A stretch of 64,000 nt of DNA, from positions 26,109-90,108 of the forward strand of contig JBKCOM010000065.1 of the NCBI GenBank assembly GCA_046309775.1, written 5' to 3'. Below, piece after piece: positions 1-10,160 of this stretch (positions within the stretch are counted from its first letter, which is position 1; each line of letters starts with the position of its first letter). The stretch is from JAIXWP01 sp046309775 (GTDB lineage Bacteria > Bacteroidota > Bacteroidia > Flavobacteriales_D > Sanyastnellaceae). The notes below the pieces were generated by a model. It had not been told where the DNA came from. It did no database searches and was given only the letters and a program-made list of their open reading frames with translations. The position numbers were made by a program, and so were the translations under genes.

Positions 1-1
1 T

Positions 2-1690
2 TGGCTTTTTGCCTTTTTCATGATCACTGATCCGATGACCACACCTGACAATAAAAAGGCGAGAATGATATGGACCATCCTTGTGGCAAGCATCTCCTTC
101 TACCTCACAAATTTCTACTTTATCAACTCATCCTTTCAATGGGTGCTATTCTTCGCAACACCACTGACACCGCTCATCGATAGATTTATGAAATCAGAAA
201 GATTTCAATGGACCTCTTCACAACTACTTATTCACTCAAAAAAATTTCTCAGTATGAAAACAATGATTAAAATCTTCATTCTCGGTCTATTATTTCTACA
301 TACCGAACGTTCATTCGGTTTTTGTGGATTTTATGTTGCAAAGGCCGACGCCACACTCTTCAACAACAAAAGTGAAGTAATTCTCGTAAGAGATGGACGA
401 AAAACAGTCATTACCATGAGCAATGATTTTAGCGGCGACTTCAAGGACTTCGCCATGGTAGTGCCGGTGCCTGTTGTCTTACAACGTGATCAAATAAAAG
501 TGGTAAGACGCGATGTTTTCGAATATCTCGATGCCTACTCTGCTCCTCGTCTTGTCGAATATCATGATCAAAACCCTTGTTACATCCCCATTTCCACATG
601 CGATAATATGAGCGTGGAAATGCTGGGATCTGTTAACATGAAATCTGTGAAAAGGAGTGAAGCTACATCTAATAATTATGTAAAAATTGAAGCACGCTAT
701 CAAGTAGGAGAATATGACATACTGCTGCTCTCGGCAAGCCAAAGCACAGGCTTGAGAGATTGGTTGATCGCTAATGGATATAAAATCCCAGCAACAGCGG
801 ATGAAGTGCTAGAGCCATATATTAAAAGTAAAATGAAATTTTTTGTTGCGAAAGTGAATTTGAAAGAAGTTTCAAAAAGCAAATTCGAATACCTCAGTCC
901 CATACAAATTTCATTTGACCATGAGAAGTTCATGTTACCCATTCGTCTGGGAATGGCAAATAGTCAAGGAAGTCAAGATATGATTGTATACGCCTTCACA
1001 AAAACAGGTCGGATTGAATGTACCAACTATAGAACCATTAAAATGCCCACAGACCGCAATGTTCCTCTTTATGTAAAAGAAGAATTTGGTACTTTCTATA
1101 AAAATCTCTTTCAAAAGACATGGAAAAATGAAAATAGGAATGGTGTCTTTTTGGAGTATGCTTGGGACGTCACTCCAAATTGGGGAATGAAATGTGATCC
1201 ATGCGTTGGTCCTCCTCCATTGAATCAAGAATTTGCGGATGCTGGTGTTTGGTGGGCGAATAATCTAACAGGAGAACGTACATTTTTTACGAGACTTCAT
1301 GTTCGCTATGAAAAATCAAAATTCCCGTCCGATTTAAACTTTCAAGTAACTCCAAATAATGAGCAATATCAAGCCCGGTATGTCCTGACAAACCCCGCTA
1401 CTGGTGAGTTTGATTGTGAAGAAGGACAAGTTTATATAGAGCAGCTAATTGAAAGAAGAAAATTAGAAGTTGATGAGTACGCCGCATTGACTGGGAGAGT
1501 TAATCCAAAAAGTAGTGCCTATATAAATGAATATCAGAAGTACAAAAAACCTGGCGCGAAGAAGAATGATACTGCGATTCCATTTATTCGAGGATTTAAA
1601 ACTCCATGGAATAAAATACTGATGATTCTAGCGCTTGCTGCTTTGACAATATGGGTATTGCAAAATAAAAAGAACCCTGCACTAACATGA
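2..1690 (+). CDS. RnfD/UnbU-like membrane protein C-terminus running in frame into a DUF2330 protein (5' partial)
   Basis: The frame is open from the window edge and has no stop before 1690. Roughly the first 80 codons resemble the last membrane segments of RnfD/NqrB-type (UnbU-like) proteins, with a TDPxTTP motif followed by two hydrophobic stretches. From the ATG at 254 (MKTMIKIF...) there is a signal-peptide-like segment, then a large extracytoplasmic DUF2330 region (FCGFYVAKADATLFN, then VPVPVVL), and a final TM helix just before the stop. As read, the two parts form one polypeptide. Alternatively, 254 is an independent start for the DUF2330 protein and the upstream gene has lost its stop. 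DUF2330 has no established function. I am sure of the DUF2330 part and fairly sure of the RnfD-like part. Confidence 0.75.
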   Translation, partial: WLFAFFMITDPMTTPDNKKARMIWTILVASISFYLTNFYFINSSFQWVLFFATPLTPLIDRFMKSERFQWTSSQLLIHSKKFLSMKTMIKIFILGLLFLHTERSFGFCGFYVAKADATLFNNKSEVILVRDGRKTVITMSNDFSGDFKDFAMVVPVPVVLQRDQIKVVRRDVFEYLDAYSAPRLVEYHDQNPCYIPISTCDNMSVEMLGSVNMKSVKRSEATSNNYVKIEARYQVGEYDILLLSASQSTGLRDWLIANGYKIPATADEVLEPYIKSKMKFFVAKVNLKEVSKSKFEYLSPIQISFDHEKFMLPIRLGMANSQGSQDMIVYAFTKTGRIECTNYRTIKMPTDRNVPLYVKEEFGTFYKNLFQKTWKNENRNGVFLEYAWDVTPNWGMKCDPCVGPPPLNQEFADAGVWWANNLTGERTFFTRLHVRYEKSKFPSDLNFQVTPNNEQYQARYVLTNPATGEFDCEEGQVYIEQLIERRKLEVDEYAALTGRVNPKSSAYINEYQKYKKPGAKKNDTAIPFIRGFKTPWNKILMILALAALTIWVLQNKKNPALT

Positions 1691-1696
1691 GGTGTT

Positions 1697-1721
1697 GCCC
1701 CCCCGACTGCGTCGGGGGGGC
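1697..1721. terminator. Strong bidirectional hairpin between convergent genes
   Basis: A perfect 11-bp GC-rich stem (1697-1707 with 1711-1721) closes a 3-nt loop. It lies 7 nt after the DUF2330 stop and 9 nt before the stop of the minus-strand gene. The flank on the plus side is T-rich (CCTCCTTTTATT), so it can serve the upstream gene and probably both. Confidence 0.8.
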
Positions 1722-1729
1722 CCCTCCTT

Positions 1730-4700
1730 TTATTGCTTTATAAAATTCATCGAACGCATCTTATTCATTCCTCTAAACTGAATGAAATACATACCGCTCG
1801 ATAAATTACTCGGTAATTCCAAAACGTACACTACACTTCCTGTCAATGAAACGTTTTCAGTCTTCAAAATTCTGCCAAAAGAATCCAATAAGACTACATC
1901 AGTGATTTTTTCGTCACCCCAATCAGCTCTGACGGTCACCATATCAGTTGCTGGATTAGGATACAATTCTGCGTTGACATTATCAATAAACAGAGCGCGA
2001 TAACTCGGATCATTGCCACATGATACAAATACCAAAGTATTTGGATCGTAAATAGTAGTTCCGAAATAATAATTGCTAGAGTTCATTTCTGTCGCCTCAG
2101 GATAATCAGCCACGGAAATCTCCGTAGATATCGAATCCAATGCAAAACCTTGCGATAATTGACTATTTAGTGAAATGCAACGCTCTGCTTCTTCTCTCCA
2201 TTTGTTTAAAGAAACCTGCTCCAAAGAGTCAACACTGCATGCATTTAGGTTGACAAAAATTTCTCTTGCCAATTCAGGTCTTGAAAGTGTAATGAATAGC
2301 TGTCCTTTCAATAGCTCAAGTTCAAACTGACGTCGATAAGTGCTAGTGGTCAATAGTGTATCGGTACACATATTCAAGACATCTACGTATGATTGAACAG
2401 GCGCTTCAAACGAGGTGCTATTAGCACTAGGACTTAACTCCCCAGTGAAAAACATTCCTTCAATCCCATTCTTCATCATATTAACACCCCAGTCCAGCAG
2501 TTCTCGTGTGTACAAGTCTTGTCTATCCAAATCACTGGATATGATTTCATAAAATAGTGCAACTGCTTCAGCATCATTTCCAGTACTATCATAAAGTTCT
2601 AGATGAGACGCAGCAAAAGTCAAAGCGCTATCGAGTGCGATATTATTGAAGTGTTCGGTAATTAAAACGGGAACATCACTATCGTTGCGATAGGATGGAT
2701 CTTCATTTGTCCACGACTCATTTAAATCGCTTTGCGAAAGCACGCTGTTTTTTCTTGAAGGTGGCTTGACAGTTGGCTTTTCCGTTGGACACGCATTGCT
2801 CGTAGCAGGACTTGGATCCCAAAATCTCAACTCATAATTCGAGCTCACATAAGACCCTGAATAGCAATAATAGCCTGTTTCGGTTGGGTCTAAATTAGAA
2901 ACATGATAATCATTCTCTACGGTCCAAATATTCGAACTCGCTGGAATATCCAAAAATTCACCTTCAAAAGGAATGAGAGAGGTTGTCCAAATATTACAAG
3001 CATTAAATGGCTCAAAAGAATTAAAGCCTTTGTCTAGATTGTAGGTCAACATTTGGTTAGCCTCTATATTGATGTCATTATCAAAAAAGTTGTTGTAACC
3101 CGCGCTGGTTGTGGCGCTCATATTGAGAGCTGCCGCTTCAAGAAAAACTCCTACAAAACAACTACTGTATTCAGAACATCTCGAAGAGAAACTACCTCCA
3201 ACCTTAAAAACACCGTATCCATAGTTTTTAAAAGAACAATTCGAAACGAGAATCTCCACCAAGCTCTGATCATTCACCCCATAATCCATTACATGCTCTG
3301 GATTATGTAAAAATTCCGATTGAGAAATAGTGCTATTGCTCTCTAGTTTCCTTGAAAAAACGCCACTGTCATAGAATTTCGAACGTGTAACGCGATAACT
3401 TCCTCCTTCCAAATCTATTAGTGATTGAGCACCAAAAAAATTGGATGATGTAACACTTACGGAAGAACCGTAACCCTTAAATCCTACATTATTAAAATCA
3501 GAGTAACCAAGTATAGAATGGTTACCCCAACAGTCCAATGAGCCGCTAAAACCATTATTACCATCATCAAAAGCATTGACATTATTCAACTCCAAACGAT
3601 GGCCGCACCATATTTTACCCCCATTAGTCAAATCGATACCTGCATTCGAAATAAATAACTTTCCATTATTGCCTGGAAGCCAAAATTCAGAACCATCATT
3701 GATTTGGAGCATTGGGTAATTCTTAGAACGACCGTTAATACGCAAAACAGAATTCTGGTACATGAAGACGTCCTCATTCGAATTGCCGCGTACTGTAATT
3801 TTTCCGTTAACCAACGAAGAAGGAGAGTGAAATAAAAGCTCCGAATTGTCTGTAATCTGAATGATGCTATTGAAAAGATCCAATTGCGACTCCTCTCCAT
3901 TGAGCTCGATGATACCATTGGTCGCAAATAATCTCGAGTCAGCATTATCAATAACGGCATTCTCTTGATAACCCTGTCTGAGATTAAGTTTGCTATTGTT
4001 GAGTTTTACTGTTGAATTATTCAGGTGTAGATCAGAATTAAAATAAAGAAATGCATCCTGATTATCTAAAGTCAACACCGAGTGAATGAGATCTATTTGT
4101 GATTTATAAGCACGACACTCCCCATTGCCAAAACGTAAATGACTATTAACAGCAGTCACTTCCACGTTATCATTTAAAATAAAATAGCCCGGTGAGATAT
4201 CAATAGTAGAACCATTCGCATCGAAATGTGCCCCATTAAAAACATTCAACACCACGTTATTCTGGCTTGGATTATTAATGGTAGAATTGGTAACTTCCAT
4301 TCGGGCATTTTCTCCAACAACCTCAATCAAACAATTGTCGCAGCCGTTACTAAAGTTGACCTCACTATCATTTACTATAAATTTACCTCCGTCTTCAACT
4401 ATTACTTTCAACCGAACATAAGGATTAAACGTTGCGCCATCCCTGATTTCGAGTTTAGCACCATTCTTAATTCTAATCCAAGATGCATTATCTTCAAGAA
4501 TATCTTCGAGTGGGTAGATTCCTGCATAGAATTGTGCGCCATCTTCTATGATTACTGAGCTGTTTGAGTTAATATTCATCTCGTAACCAGCATAGAGCTT
4601 AAGTATTGCATTACCTTGAACGACGAGTTCAGTTGATGTTCCCTCTGGGCTGCAAATCACCAGGTCATTTTTGACATCTACCACTCCATCTCCAAATACC

Positions 4701-6676
4701 GTTAGATCATGAGATAAATACGACGGTGCATTGATGGAGTAATCGTCGTAAAACTGGAATTTAGGCTCAACCAACAGTGGCAAATTAAGATTCGACGTCT
4801 CAGTCATTTCTTCCAAACATTCACAGCCACTATCACTGAAAAAAGAAGGAAGTTCCTCATTCCATAAACAATGATATAGGTTGTGATAAACCATATAGTC
4901 TATCCCTGAAAACTCACCTCTAAAACTTCTGTCTGGAATACCCAACGATGCATCAGAAGGATGAAACAACCGGTTTGCTGCTCTCCAACCTTCGGTGGTA
5001 TTCGCTGTAGGCAAATTCAATGTTTGCGGGTCATCCCATGGACCTTCGCAGGGCGCTGTATTGAGGTATAAATTCTCAATTGTTGACTTTGATAAATTGG
5101 CTATTGGCGTCGAACCTGGATACAAAACGCTTCTCAACATTCCAATCCAGTGCATTCCACTTTGATCTGCAATCCACTGAAAATACTGGGGATTCCACGC
5201 ATTTGCAACAGCAGACAGCTCGCAAAATATATGAACATTATCGTCATTGATGCGCGCGCGAACGGAATTTCCATTTTCGTCGTTAGGAAGACAGAAGTAT
5301 CCATTTTCCAAACCAAAAATTTGCTCCAATGCAAGAGGCCCCCAAAATGCAACATTGTTTAGGATTAAATGCTCGGCCAGCAGCGTTCTCAAATTAAGAT
5401 TATCACAAAGGATACCTTCCACGTCAAAGTTAAAACTCTCTAACAGGGTACCCAGTTCTGATCCAATAGTCATACAAGGCTGTCCGCCAACTGAAAAGTC
5501 TACCCATTGACTTTGTACATTTTCATACAAATAAAACAAAGGAGCGTATTCAATTGTGGCTACTGTTATTGGCATCTTCGTTGCCAATTTTTCCTCAGCT
5601 AGATCTAAAAGCGGATTGTGACAAAATAAGCCAAAGGCCAAACCTGGAGAGTCCGTTCCATTTATAAGATCTATAACTTCCTGTGGATGCACTTGAATCG
5701 CCAATTTCATATCATGCACATCATTACTTTGTACTTTTTGCACCCAAAGAGGATGATCGAAATTATATGCGATATTGATAAGAAAAGGAGCTTCAAAAGT
5801 GAGCTCATAGCCAGCTGGTCGAAAAATATCATTTGGGTGATAAATATTGAATGAATAACAATTGTCACCACAGCCTTCAACTGGCTTTATAACATAATCA
5901 ATAATTTTCAGAGCGATGTTTCTAGCTTCAGCCTTTAAGTTCAATGCAGTAAATTCAGCATTGGGCTGCACCATTTCTGAACCCACCAAGCGATAAACGG
6001 CCATCAAGCCTGTGAACATACTTGTGATTTGATCCAGACTCATCACATTGCCGCCATTATTAGGATTCACCTGCCCAGCGTTCGGCCCCCACATTTCGAT
6101 GGGGTGGGCGTCAGAGTGTGTCAAAATAAAATCTGCATTTCGATCGAAAATTTCACTGTAATCCTCTTCATAAAACTCGTGATGGTAACTTTTAACATCA
6201 TCCCTACTATGAATACCAGTGTTTTCAAATCCCACAGACATTGGAGTCGTCTGTATAAAATAATCGCCTAGTCTATCGATTGCATTCAGCGCGAAATAAA
6301 TTTCACTTCGAGTACCTTTGAGCTTACTCAATGCCGCAGAGTATTCACTACTATTTGAAGTCGTGCTCAGAATGTGCTGCAAAAGTTGGTACTCCGTGGC
6401 TAAAGTCAATAAATAATGTCCTTGGTAAATTGTCGCATCTTGGAAGTAAATGCGACTGGGCTTCAAGCCATCGTCATTCAGTGGTGCACCATCATAGGCA
6501 AAGCCTATAGATCGAGCAGAAATCACTAGACTATTTCCTTCAAATTCTCCGACTTTGACAAAGTCCTTAACCAATCTTTCGCGGTACCTCCAATATTTTT
6601 GAAGGTTCTCCTCCACGCTTTGTGCACTTCCTGAAATCCACCCCACGCACAAAAGGGTCCATAAAATTTTTTTCAT
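1730..6676 (-). CDS. Large secreted beta-helix protein with T9SS type A sorting domain
   Basis: A 1648-residue protein with a short Sec signal peptide (MKKILWTLLCVGW, cleavage near SAQS). Residues about 20-560 form a non-repetitive, partly helical domain that I do not recognise. Residues about 650-1200 are Asn/Asp/Ser-rich short beta-repeats (INSNSSV, LNNSTVKLN, LFNSIIQIT types), as in right-handed parallel beta-helices. A helical stretch follows at about 1310-1480. The last 79 residues are a T9SS type A domain starting YPNPATDM and ending FIKQ. It is therefore predicted to cross the outer membrane and be attached to the surface or released. It stands alone, with its own hairpin terminator at the 3' side. 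The substrate is unknown; an adhesin or polysaccharide-active role are both possible. Confidence 0.85.
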   Translation of the reverse strand: MKKILWTLLCVGWISGSAQSVEENLQKYWRYRERLVKDFVKVGEFEGNSLVISARSIGFAYDGAPLNDDGLKPSRIYFQDATIYQGHYLLTLATEYQLLQHILSTTSNSSEYSAALSKLKGTRSEIYFALNAIDRLGDYFIQTTPMSVGFENTGIHSRDDVKSYHHEFYEEDYSEIFDRNADFILTHSDAHPIEMWGPNAGQVNPNNGGNVMSLDQITSMFTGLMAVYRLVGSEMVQPNAEFTALNLKAEARNIALKIIDYVIKPVEGCGDNCYSFNIYHPNDIFRPAGYELTFEAPFLINIAYNFDHPLWVQKVQSNDVHDMKLAIQVHPQEVIDLINGTDSPGLAFGLFCHNPLLDLAEEKLATKMPITVATIEYAPLFYLYENVQSQWVDFSVGGQPCMTIGSELGTLLESFNFDVEGILCDNLNLRTLLAEHLILNNVAFWGPLALEQIFGLENGYFCLPNDENGNSVRARINDDNVHIFCELSAVANAWNPQYFQWIADQSGMHWIGMLRSVLYPGSTPIANLSKSTIENLYLNTAPCEGPWDDPQTLNLPTANTTEGWRAANRLFHPSDASLGIPDRSFRGEFSGIDYMVYHNLYHCLWNEELPSFFSDSGCECLEEMTETSNLNLPLLVEPKFQFYDDYSINAPSYLSHDLTVFGDGVVDVKNDLVICSPEGTSTELVVQGNAILKLYAGYEMNINSNSSVIIEDGAQFYAGIYPLEDILEDNASWIRIKNGAKLEIRDGATFNPYVRLKVIVEDGGKFIVNDSEVNFSNGCDNCLIEVVGENARMEVTNSTINNPSQNNVVLNVFNGAHFDANGSTIDISPGYFILNDNVEVTAVNSHLRFGNGECRAYKSQIDLIHSVLTLDNQDAFLYFNSDLHLNNSTVKLNNSKLNLRQGYQENAVIDNADSRLFATNGIIELNGEESQLDLFNSIIQITDNSELLFHSPSSLVNGKITVRGNSNEDVFMYQNSVLRINGRSKNYPMLQINDGSEFWLPGNNGKLFISNAGIDLTNGGKIWCGHRLELNNVNAFDDGNNGFSGSLDCWGNHSILGYSDFNNVGFKGYGSSVSVTSSNFFGAQSLIDLEGGSYRVTRSKFYDSGVFSRKLESNSTISQSEFLHNPEHVMDYGVNDQSLVEILVSNCSFKNYGYGVFKVGGSFSSRCSEYSSCFVGVFLEAAALNMSATTSAGYNNFFDNDINIEANQMLTYNLDKGFNSFEPFNACNIWTTSLIPFEGEFLDIPASSNIWTVENDYHVSNLDPTETGYYCYSGSYVSSNYELRFWDPSPATSNACPTEKPTVKPPSRKNSVLSQSDLNESWTNEDPSYRNDSDVPVLITEHFNNIALDSALTFAASHLELYDSTGNDAEAVALFYEIISSDLDRQDLYTRELLDWGVNMMKNGIEGMFFTGELSPSANSTSFEAPVQSYVDVLNMCTDTLLTTSTYRRQFELELLKGQLFITLSRPELAREIFVNLNACSVDSLEQVSLNKWREEAERCISLNSQLSQGFALDSISTEISVADYPEATEMNSSNYYFGTTIYDPNTLVFVSCGNDPSYRALFIDNVNAELYPNPATDMVTVRADWGDEKITDVVLLDSFGRILKTENVSLTGSVVYVLELPSNLSSGMYFIQFRGMNKMRSMNFIKQ

Positions 6677-6745
6677 TTGAAAAGGTTTTAAGTTGAACTA
6701 CATGCCATGATGCGTTCTCCCAAACCTTATGATAGTAGTAGTATC

Positions 6746-7438
6746 CTATTGCTGAACATTGTGATGCACGAGCATCCAAATCTCATTGCGATCTATAAAA
6801 TCAAAACGCACAGGACCAAGATTTTTTTTCCACCATATGCGAGACTCCGACCAATCAGCCCTTACATCATAGCTGATATGAACCCTTACAAGATCTGTAT
6901 AAACAGAACCCATGAATTCAAGTCGGTCATTAACGCTTTCAACTTGATTATATCTAGGCTCTTCTCCGATAGGTACCATAGACATGAACCTTTGCCCAGA
7001 GAAATGAAAATAAGGCAAAATGAGTGTTGAACCCTGCGGCTCCCCTGACTCAGCGTTTCCAATATGAATGCTCTTGCAAGTACAAGGCTCTCCAGCGTCA
7101 CAGTCGATTATCCCACCTGAGTCATAGCCCCAATAGTAGCCGCCTTCTTCCCCAGAAGTTCGAAGTAGATTTATAAAGCTTGGCTCCCCCCAATGATCAA
7201 TATAAAAATAAGACTGATCCACGAACATGGTTTTTGTTCTTCCTGAGACTAGGTCTCGATAGACCCAAGTAGATCCTTGTTTAAAAAAAGCCCATTCTGC
7301 GAGGCCCGCCAATGAAGTGTCAAGGTTGCAGTAATTTATTCCTGGTTCTGCTGACGCTTCCTTCTTACAAGATGACAAAATGAGGCATACACTTAATAAA
7401 ACAAGTGAAAATAACAGAAGTGCCTTTGTGGTTTTCAT
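6746..7438 (-). CDS. Lipoprotein of unknown function
   Basis: The 230-residue product begins with a hydrophobic signal and a lipobox (LILSSC, Cys about residue 24) followed by KKEA, so it is a lipoprotein. The mature part is rich in Trp, Tyr and Gly, contains CTC and CKS cysteine pairs, and looks like an all-beta domain (GSTWVYRD, HWGEPSF). I do not recognise a family. It lies 69 nt upstream of the large beta-helix gene on the same strand, so the two may be co-transcribed. Confidence 0.75.
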   Translation of the reverse strand: MKTTKALLLFSLVLLSVCLILSSCKKEASAEPGINYCNLDTSLAGLAEWAFFKQGSTWVYRDLVSGRTKTMFVDQSYFYIDHWGEPSFINLLRTSGEEGGYYWGYDSGGIIDCDAGEPCTCKSIHIGNAESGEPQGSTLILPYFHFSGQRFMSMVPIGEEPRYNQVESVNDRLEFMGSVYTDLVRVHISYDVRADWSESRIWWKKNLGPVRFDFIDRNEIWMLVHHNVQQ

Positions 7439-7523
7439 AGTAGTGATTTGTGTGACAAAGTAAAACTACTGCAACCGAATTTAATAAATATATCTTATTC
7501 GACTTATTCGAATAAATTATATG

Positions 7524-7552
7524 AAAAAGCCCCCATCCTAACGGATGGGGGC
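7524..7552 (-). terminator. Rho-independent terminator of the SPFH gene
   Basis: A 10-bp perfect stem (7529-7538 with 7543-7552) with a 4-nt loop is followed on the minus strand by five T. It lies 32 nt past the stop of the SPFH gene. Confidence 0.8.
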
Positions 7553-7584
7553 CCCTATTTTACCCTAAAAACTGAAAATCTGAA

Positions 7585-8526
7585 TTACTTCTTATCCGCA
7601 TCCATCAGTTTATTCATACCCATCATCTGCTTCAATGTCTGTTGCATTCCCTCAGGACTGCCATCCAAGAAGATAATATTGCCTTCGCCATATTCAGCAA
7701 AATTCTTAATCGCCTCTGTCCACATTGAGAACATAATGACAGAGGTATCCAAATTTGCCTGCTGCATCTCACGCGCAGCATTATTCATACCTCGAGCCAC
7801 TTCTTCTCTAAACAACGCCACACCTTGACCACGAAGTTGAGCTGCTTCTCTTTCAGCTTCAGCGGCAATCTTAATTGCATTACCTTCTGCCTCCGCAGCT
7901 TTCGTTTTAGTAATCAATAATGCTTGCCCTTCGTTCTCAGCGGCTGCTTTCAAATTATGTGAAGCCACCACCTGACTCATAGAACGCATAATGGCTTCAT
8001 CGAAAGTGATGTCGTTGATTTGCAAATCCAATAAATGATATCCCCACTCTTCCAAATGAACGTCAATTTGCTCCTTTACGTGCTCTACAATCTCCCTTCT
8101 CAGCGTCAATACTTCCGCTTGCTTCTTGGTGGCCACGTAAGAGCGAATTGAACCTTCAATGGTGCGTATGAGCGCTTGCATCAAGTTCTTTTCATCAATA
8201 AATTTAAATGCTACTTTTTTAATTGTTTCTTCTTCTGAATCCATTACTGCAAAAAGCAACATCGACTTAAAATAAACATTCGCTTGGTCAATAGTTACGG
8301 CTTGAAACTCCAATTCCACCGATCTATTCTGAGTAGAAACTCTCTTAAATACTACTTCAATAAACGGAATGGTAAGATTAAGTCCGGGATTAAGAATTCT
8401 TCGGTACTTTCCGAAGATGGTTACCACGCCAATGGTGCCTTGTTGCACTGTCCTGAAGGACTTAAAAAGTAAGAAGGCAACAAAAATTACAATGATCAAA
8501 TTACCTGAAATGTATTCGTCTAACAT
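7585..8526 (-). CDS. SPFH/band 7 (stomatin-like) membrane protein
   Basis: From the chosen ATG at 8526 the product is about 313 residues. It has an N-terminal TM helix (NLIIVIFVAFLLF) followed by the SPFH domain (TVQQGTIGVVTIFGKYRRIL, NPGLNLTIPF) and an Ala/Glu-rich coiled-coil tail (AEAEGNAIKIAAEAEREAAQ). This matches bacterial stomatin/HflK-C-like scaffold proteins that oligomerise in membrane microdomains. An upstream in-frame ATG (8568) would add 14 residues ahead of the TM segment and is less likely. No NfeD partner lies beside it, which is unusual for the slipin subgroup. It has its own terminator. Confidence 0.9.
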   Translation of the reverse strand: MLDEYISGNLIIVIFVAFLLFKSFRTVQQGTIGVVTIFGKYRRILNPGLNLTIPFIEVVFKRVSTQNRSVELEFQAVTIDQANVYFKSMLLFAVMDSEEETIKKVAFKFIDEKNLMQALIRTIEGSIRSYVATKKQAEVLTLRREIVEHVKEQIDVHLEEWGYHLLDLQINDITFDEAIMRSMSQVVASHNLKAAAENEGQALLITKTKAAEAEGNAIKIAAEAEREAAQLRGQGVALFREEVARGMNNAAREMQQANLDTSVIMFSMWTEAIKNFAEYGEGNIIFLDGSPEGMQQTLKQMMGMNKLMDADKK

Positions 8527-8566
8527 AATTTTAAATTTTTCGTGAAGGTAAATGAATTTGACCAAC

Positions 8567-8599
8567 AAAAAAAAGCCTTTCCTCGAAAGGAAAGGCTTT
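8567..8599 (-). terminator. Terminator of the GAPDH gene with UUCG-type loop
   Basis: A 12-bp stem (8572-8583 with 8588-8599) closes a loop that reads TTCG on the minus strand. An eight-T tract follows. It lies 25 nt beyond the GAPDH stop. Confidence 0.85.
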
Positions 8600-8623
8600 A
8601 ATGTAAGCGGTGTTAATTACTGA

Positions 8624-10087
8624 TTAATAATAAATATTACGTCTAACCTTGGCTACATACTTCGCAAGTCGAATAACTTGCTTAGTGTATCCAAACTCAT
8701 TGTCATACCAAACATACAAAACAACTCCTTTACCATCTGCACTCACAATGGTTGCTTGTGAGTCAAATACCGAACAACACTCGTTTCCTATAATGTCACT
8801 AGATACCAATTCTTCACTGATGCTGTAGTAAATCTGATTCACCAAATCCCCCTCTAATGCTTGCTTTCGGATAATTGCATTCACTTCATCCTTCGTAGTC
8901 GGCTTTTCTACATATGCATGAATGATAGCGAGTGATCCATTTGGCGTTGGAACACGTACTGCATTTGCCGTCAATTTATCTGCTAACTCTGGAATAACTT
9001 TCGTTACAGCCTTACCAGCACCAGTTTCAGTGATTACCATATTTACGGCAGCACTTCTTCCTCTACGGCTCTTCTTGTGCATATTGTCCAACAGATTCTG
9101 GTCATTCGTATATGCATGCACCGTTTCAATATGCCCTTTATCCAATTTTAATGCATTATTAACCGTGAATAAAATCGGACAAATCGCATTGGTGGTGCAG
9201 CTTGCTGCCGAAAAAATCGTTTCGTTCTCAATGTCCAAATCGCGGTGATTGATGCCATAAACGATATTGGGCACTTCCTTTCCTGGTGCTGTTAGAATCA
9301 CTTTAGAAACACCCTTCGCCTGAAGATGCTTGCTCAAACCTGCTCTGTCTTTTAACACACCAGTGTTATCTATCATCAAGGCATTGTCTATTCCATATGC
9401 CGTGTAGTCTACGGTTGTAGGATCGTTGGTAGCAATCATATATACGCGTTGACCATTGATCAAGAGCGCTTTGTTTTCATAGTCAATATCCACTGTTCCC
9501 TTGAAACGTCCGTGAACGGAATCGTTTTCAAATAGCGCAGCTCTCTTCTTCAATGAGAGCTCATCATTTTCACGAGTCACAATTGCTCTAAGTCGCAATT
9601 GCTGACCCTTACCAGCTTGTTTGATTAATTCGCGCGCAGCCAAACGACCGATACGACCGAATCCATAGAGAACCACATCGCGAGGCTCAATTTCATTTCC
9701 CGCGTCGATCATAAAGTTGCCAAGCTTGTCGCTCAAAAATTCACGATGAGATTTGTAGTGGTCACGTGCACCAAGCCATTCGCTGGCTAATTTACCAATG
9801 TCAATTTTGGCGGGAGCCAGCTCCATTTCATAAAGCTCTTTTGCCAAATCAGCTGTGTCGAAAACACTAATTGGCTTTCCTACGACTTCTGCTGCATACT
9901 TGTGAAGGCGTAAAATTTCGGTGACGCTGGTATCTGCAAGATGATTGCGAAACAATACCAATTCGATTGATTTGTCGAACAACAATTTTCCCACGCTATT
10001 AGCGAGGTCTACTGCTGCCCTTTCCTGGTTCACATACACCTGCAGTTCATTGCTGTAAGTGTCTGTCATAAGGCCTGATTTAGACAT
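8624..10087 (-). CDS. gap: Glyceraldehyde-3-phosphate dehydrogenase, N-terminally extended form
   Basis: The enzyme catalyses NAD(P)-dependent oxidation of glyceraldehyde 3-phosphate to 1,3-bisphosphoglycerate in glycolysis. From ATG 10087 the product is 487 residues, against about 335 for ordinary GAPDH. The first ~150 residues are a helical extension seen in the long GAPDH of Bacteroidota. The Rossmann motif GFGRIGR follows. The catalytic motif ASCTTN (Cys about 297), HAYTNDQ, the RRGRSAA phosphate-binding stretch and WYDNEFGY are all present. The upstream in-frame extension to 10195 reads through a palindromic intergenic segment and is rejected. It is monocistronic, with a strong UUCG-loop terminator. 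Confidence 0.95.
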   Translation of the reverse strand: MSKSGLMTDTYSNELQVYVNQERAAVDLANSVGKLLFDKSIELVLFRNHLADTSVTEILRLHKYAAEVVGKPISVFDTADLAKELYEMELAPAKIDIGKLASEWLGARDHYKSHREFLSDKLGNFMIDAGNEIEPRDVVLYGFGRIGRLAARELIKQAGKGQQLRLRAIVTRENDELSLKKRAALFENDSVHGRFKGTVDIDYENKALLINGQRVYMIATNDPTTVDYTAYGIDNALMIDNTGVLKDRAGLSKHLQAKGVSKVILTAPGKEVPNIVYGINHRDLDIENETIFSAASCTTNAICPILFTVNNALKLDKGHIETVHAYTNDQNLLDNMHKKSRRGRSAAVNMVITETGAGKAVTKVIPELADKLTANAVRVPTPNGSLAIIHAYVEKPTTKDEVNAIIRKQALEGDLVNQIYYSISEELVSSDIIGNECCSVFDSQATIVSADGKGVVLYVWYDNEFGYTKQVIRLAKYVAKVRRNIYY

Positions 10088-10160
10088 TTTTAAATAAATT
10101 AAATTTGTTAAAAAAACTCCCAAGGGATTCATTGACCTTGAGCGGCGCAAATTTAACGAA

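Noticed and set aside
3628..3960. Minus-strand frame within the beta-helix gene and other similar overlapping frames
   Set aside because: Shadows of the real genes in other frames, with no start context or domain.
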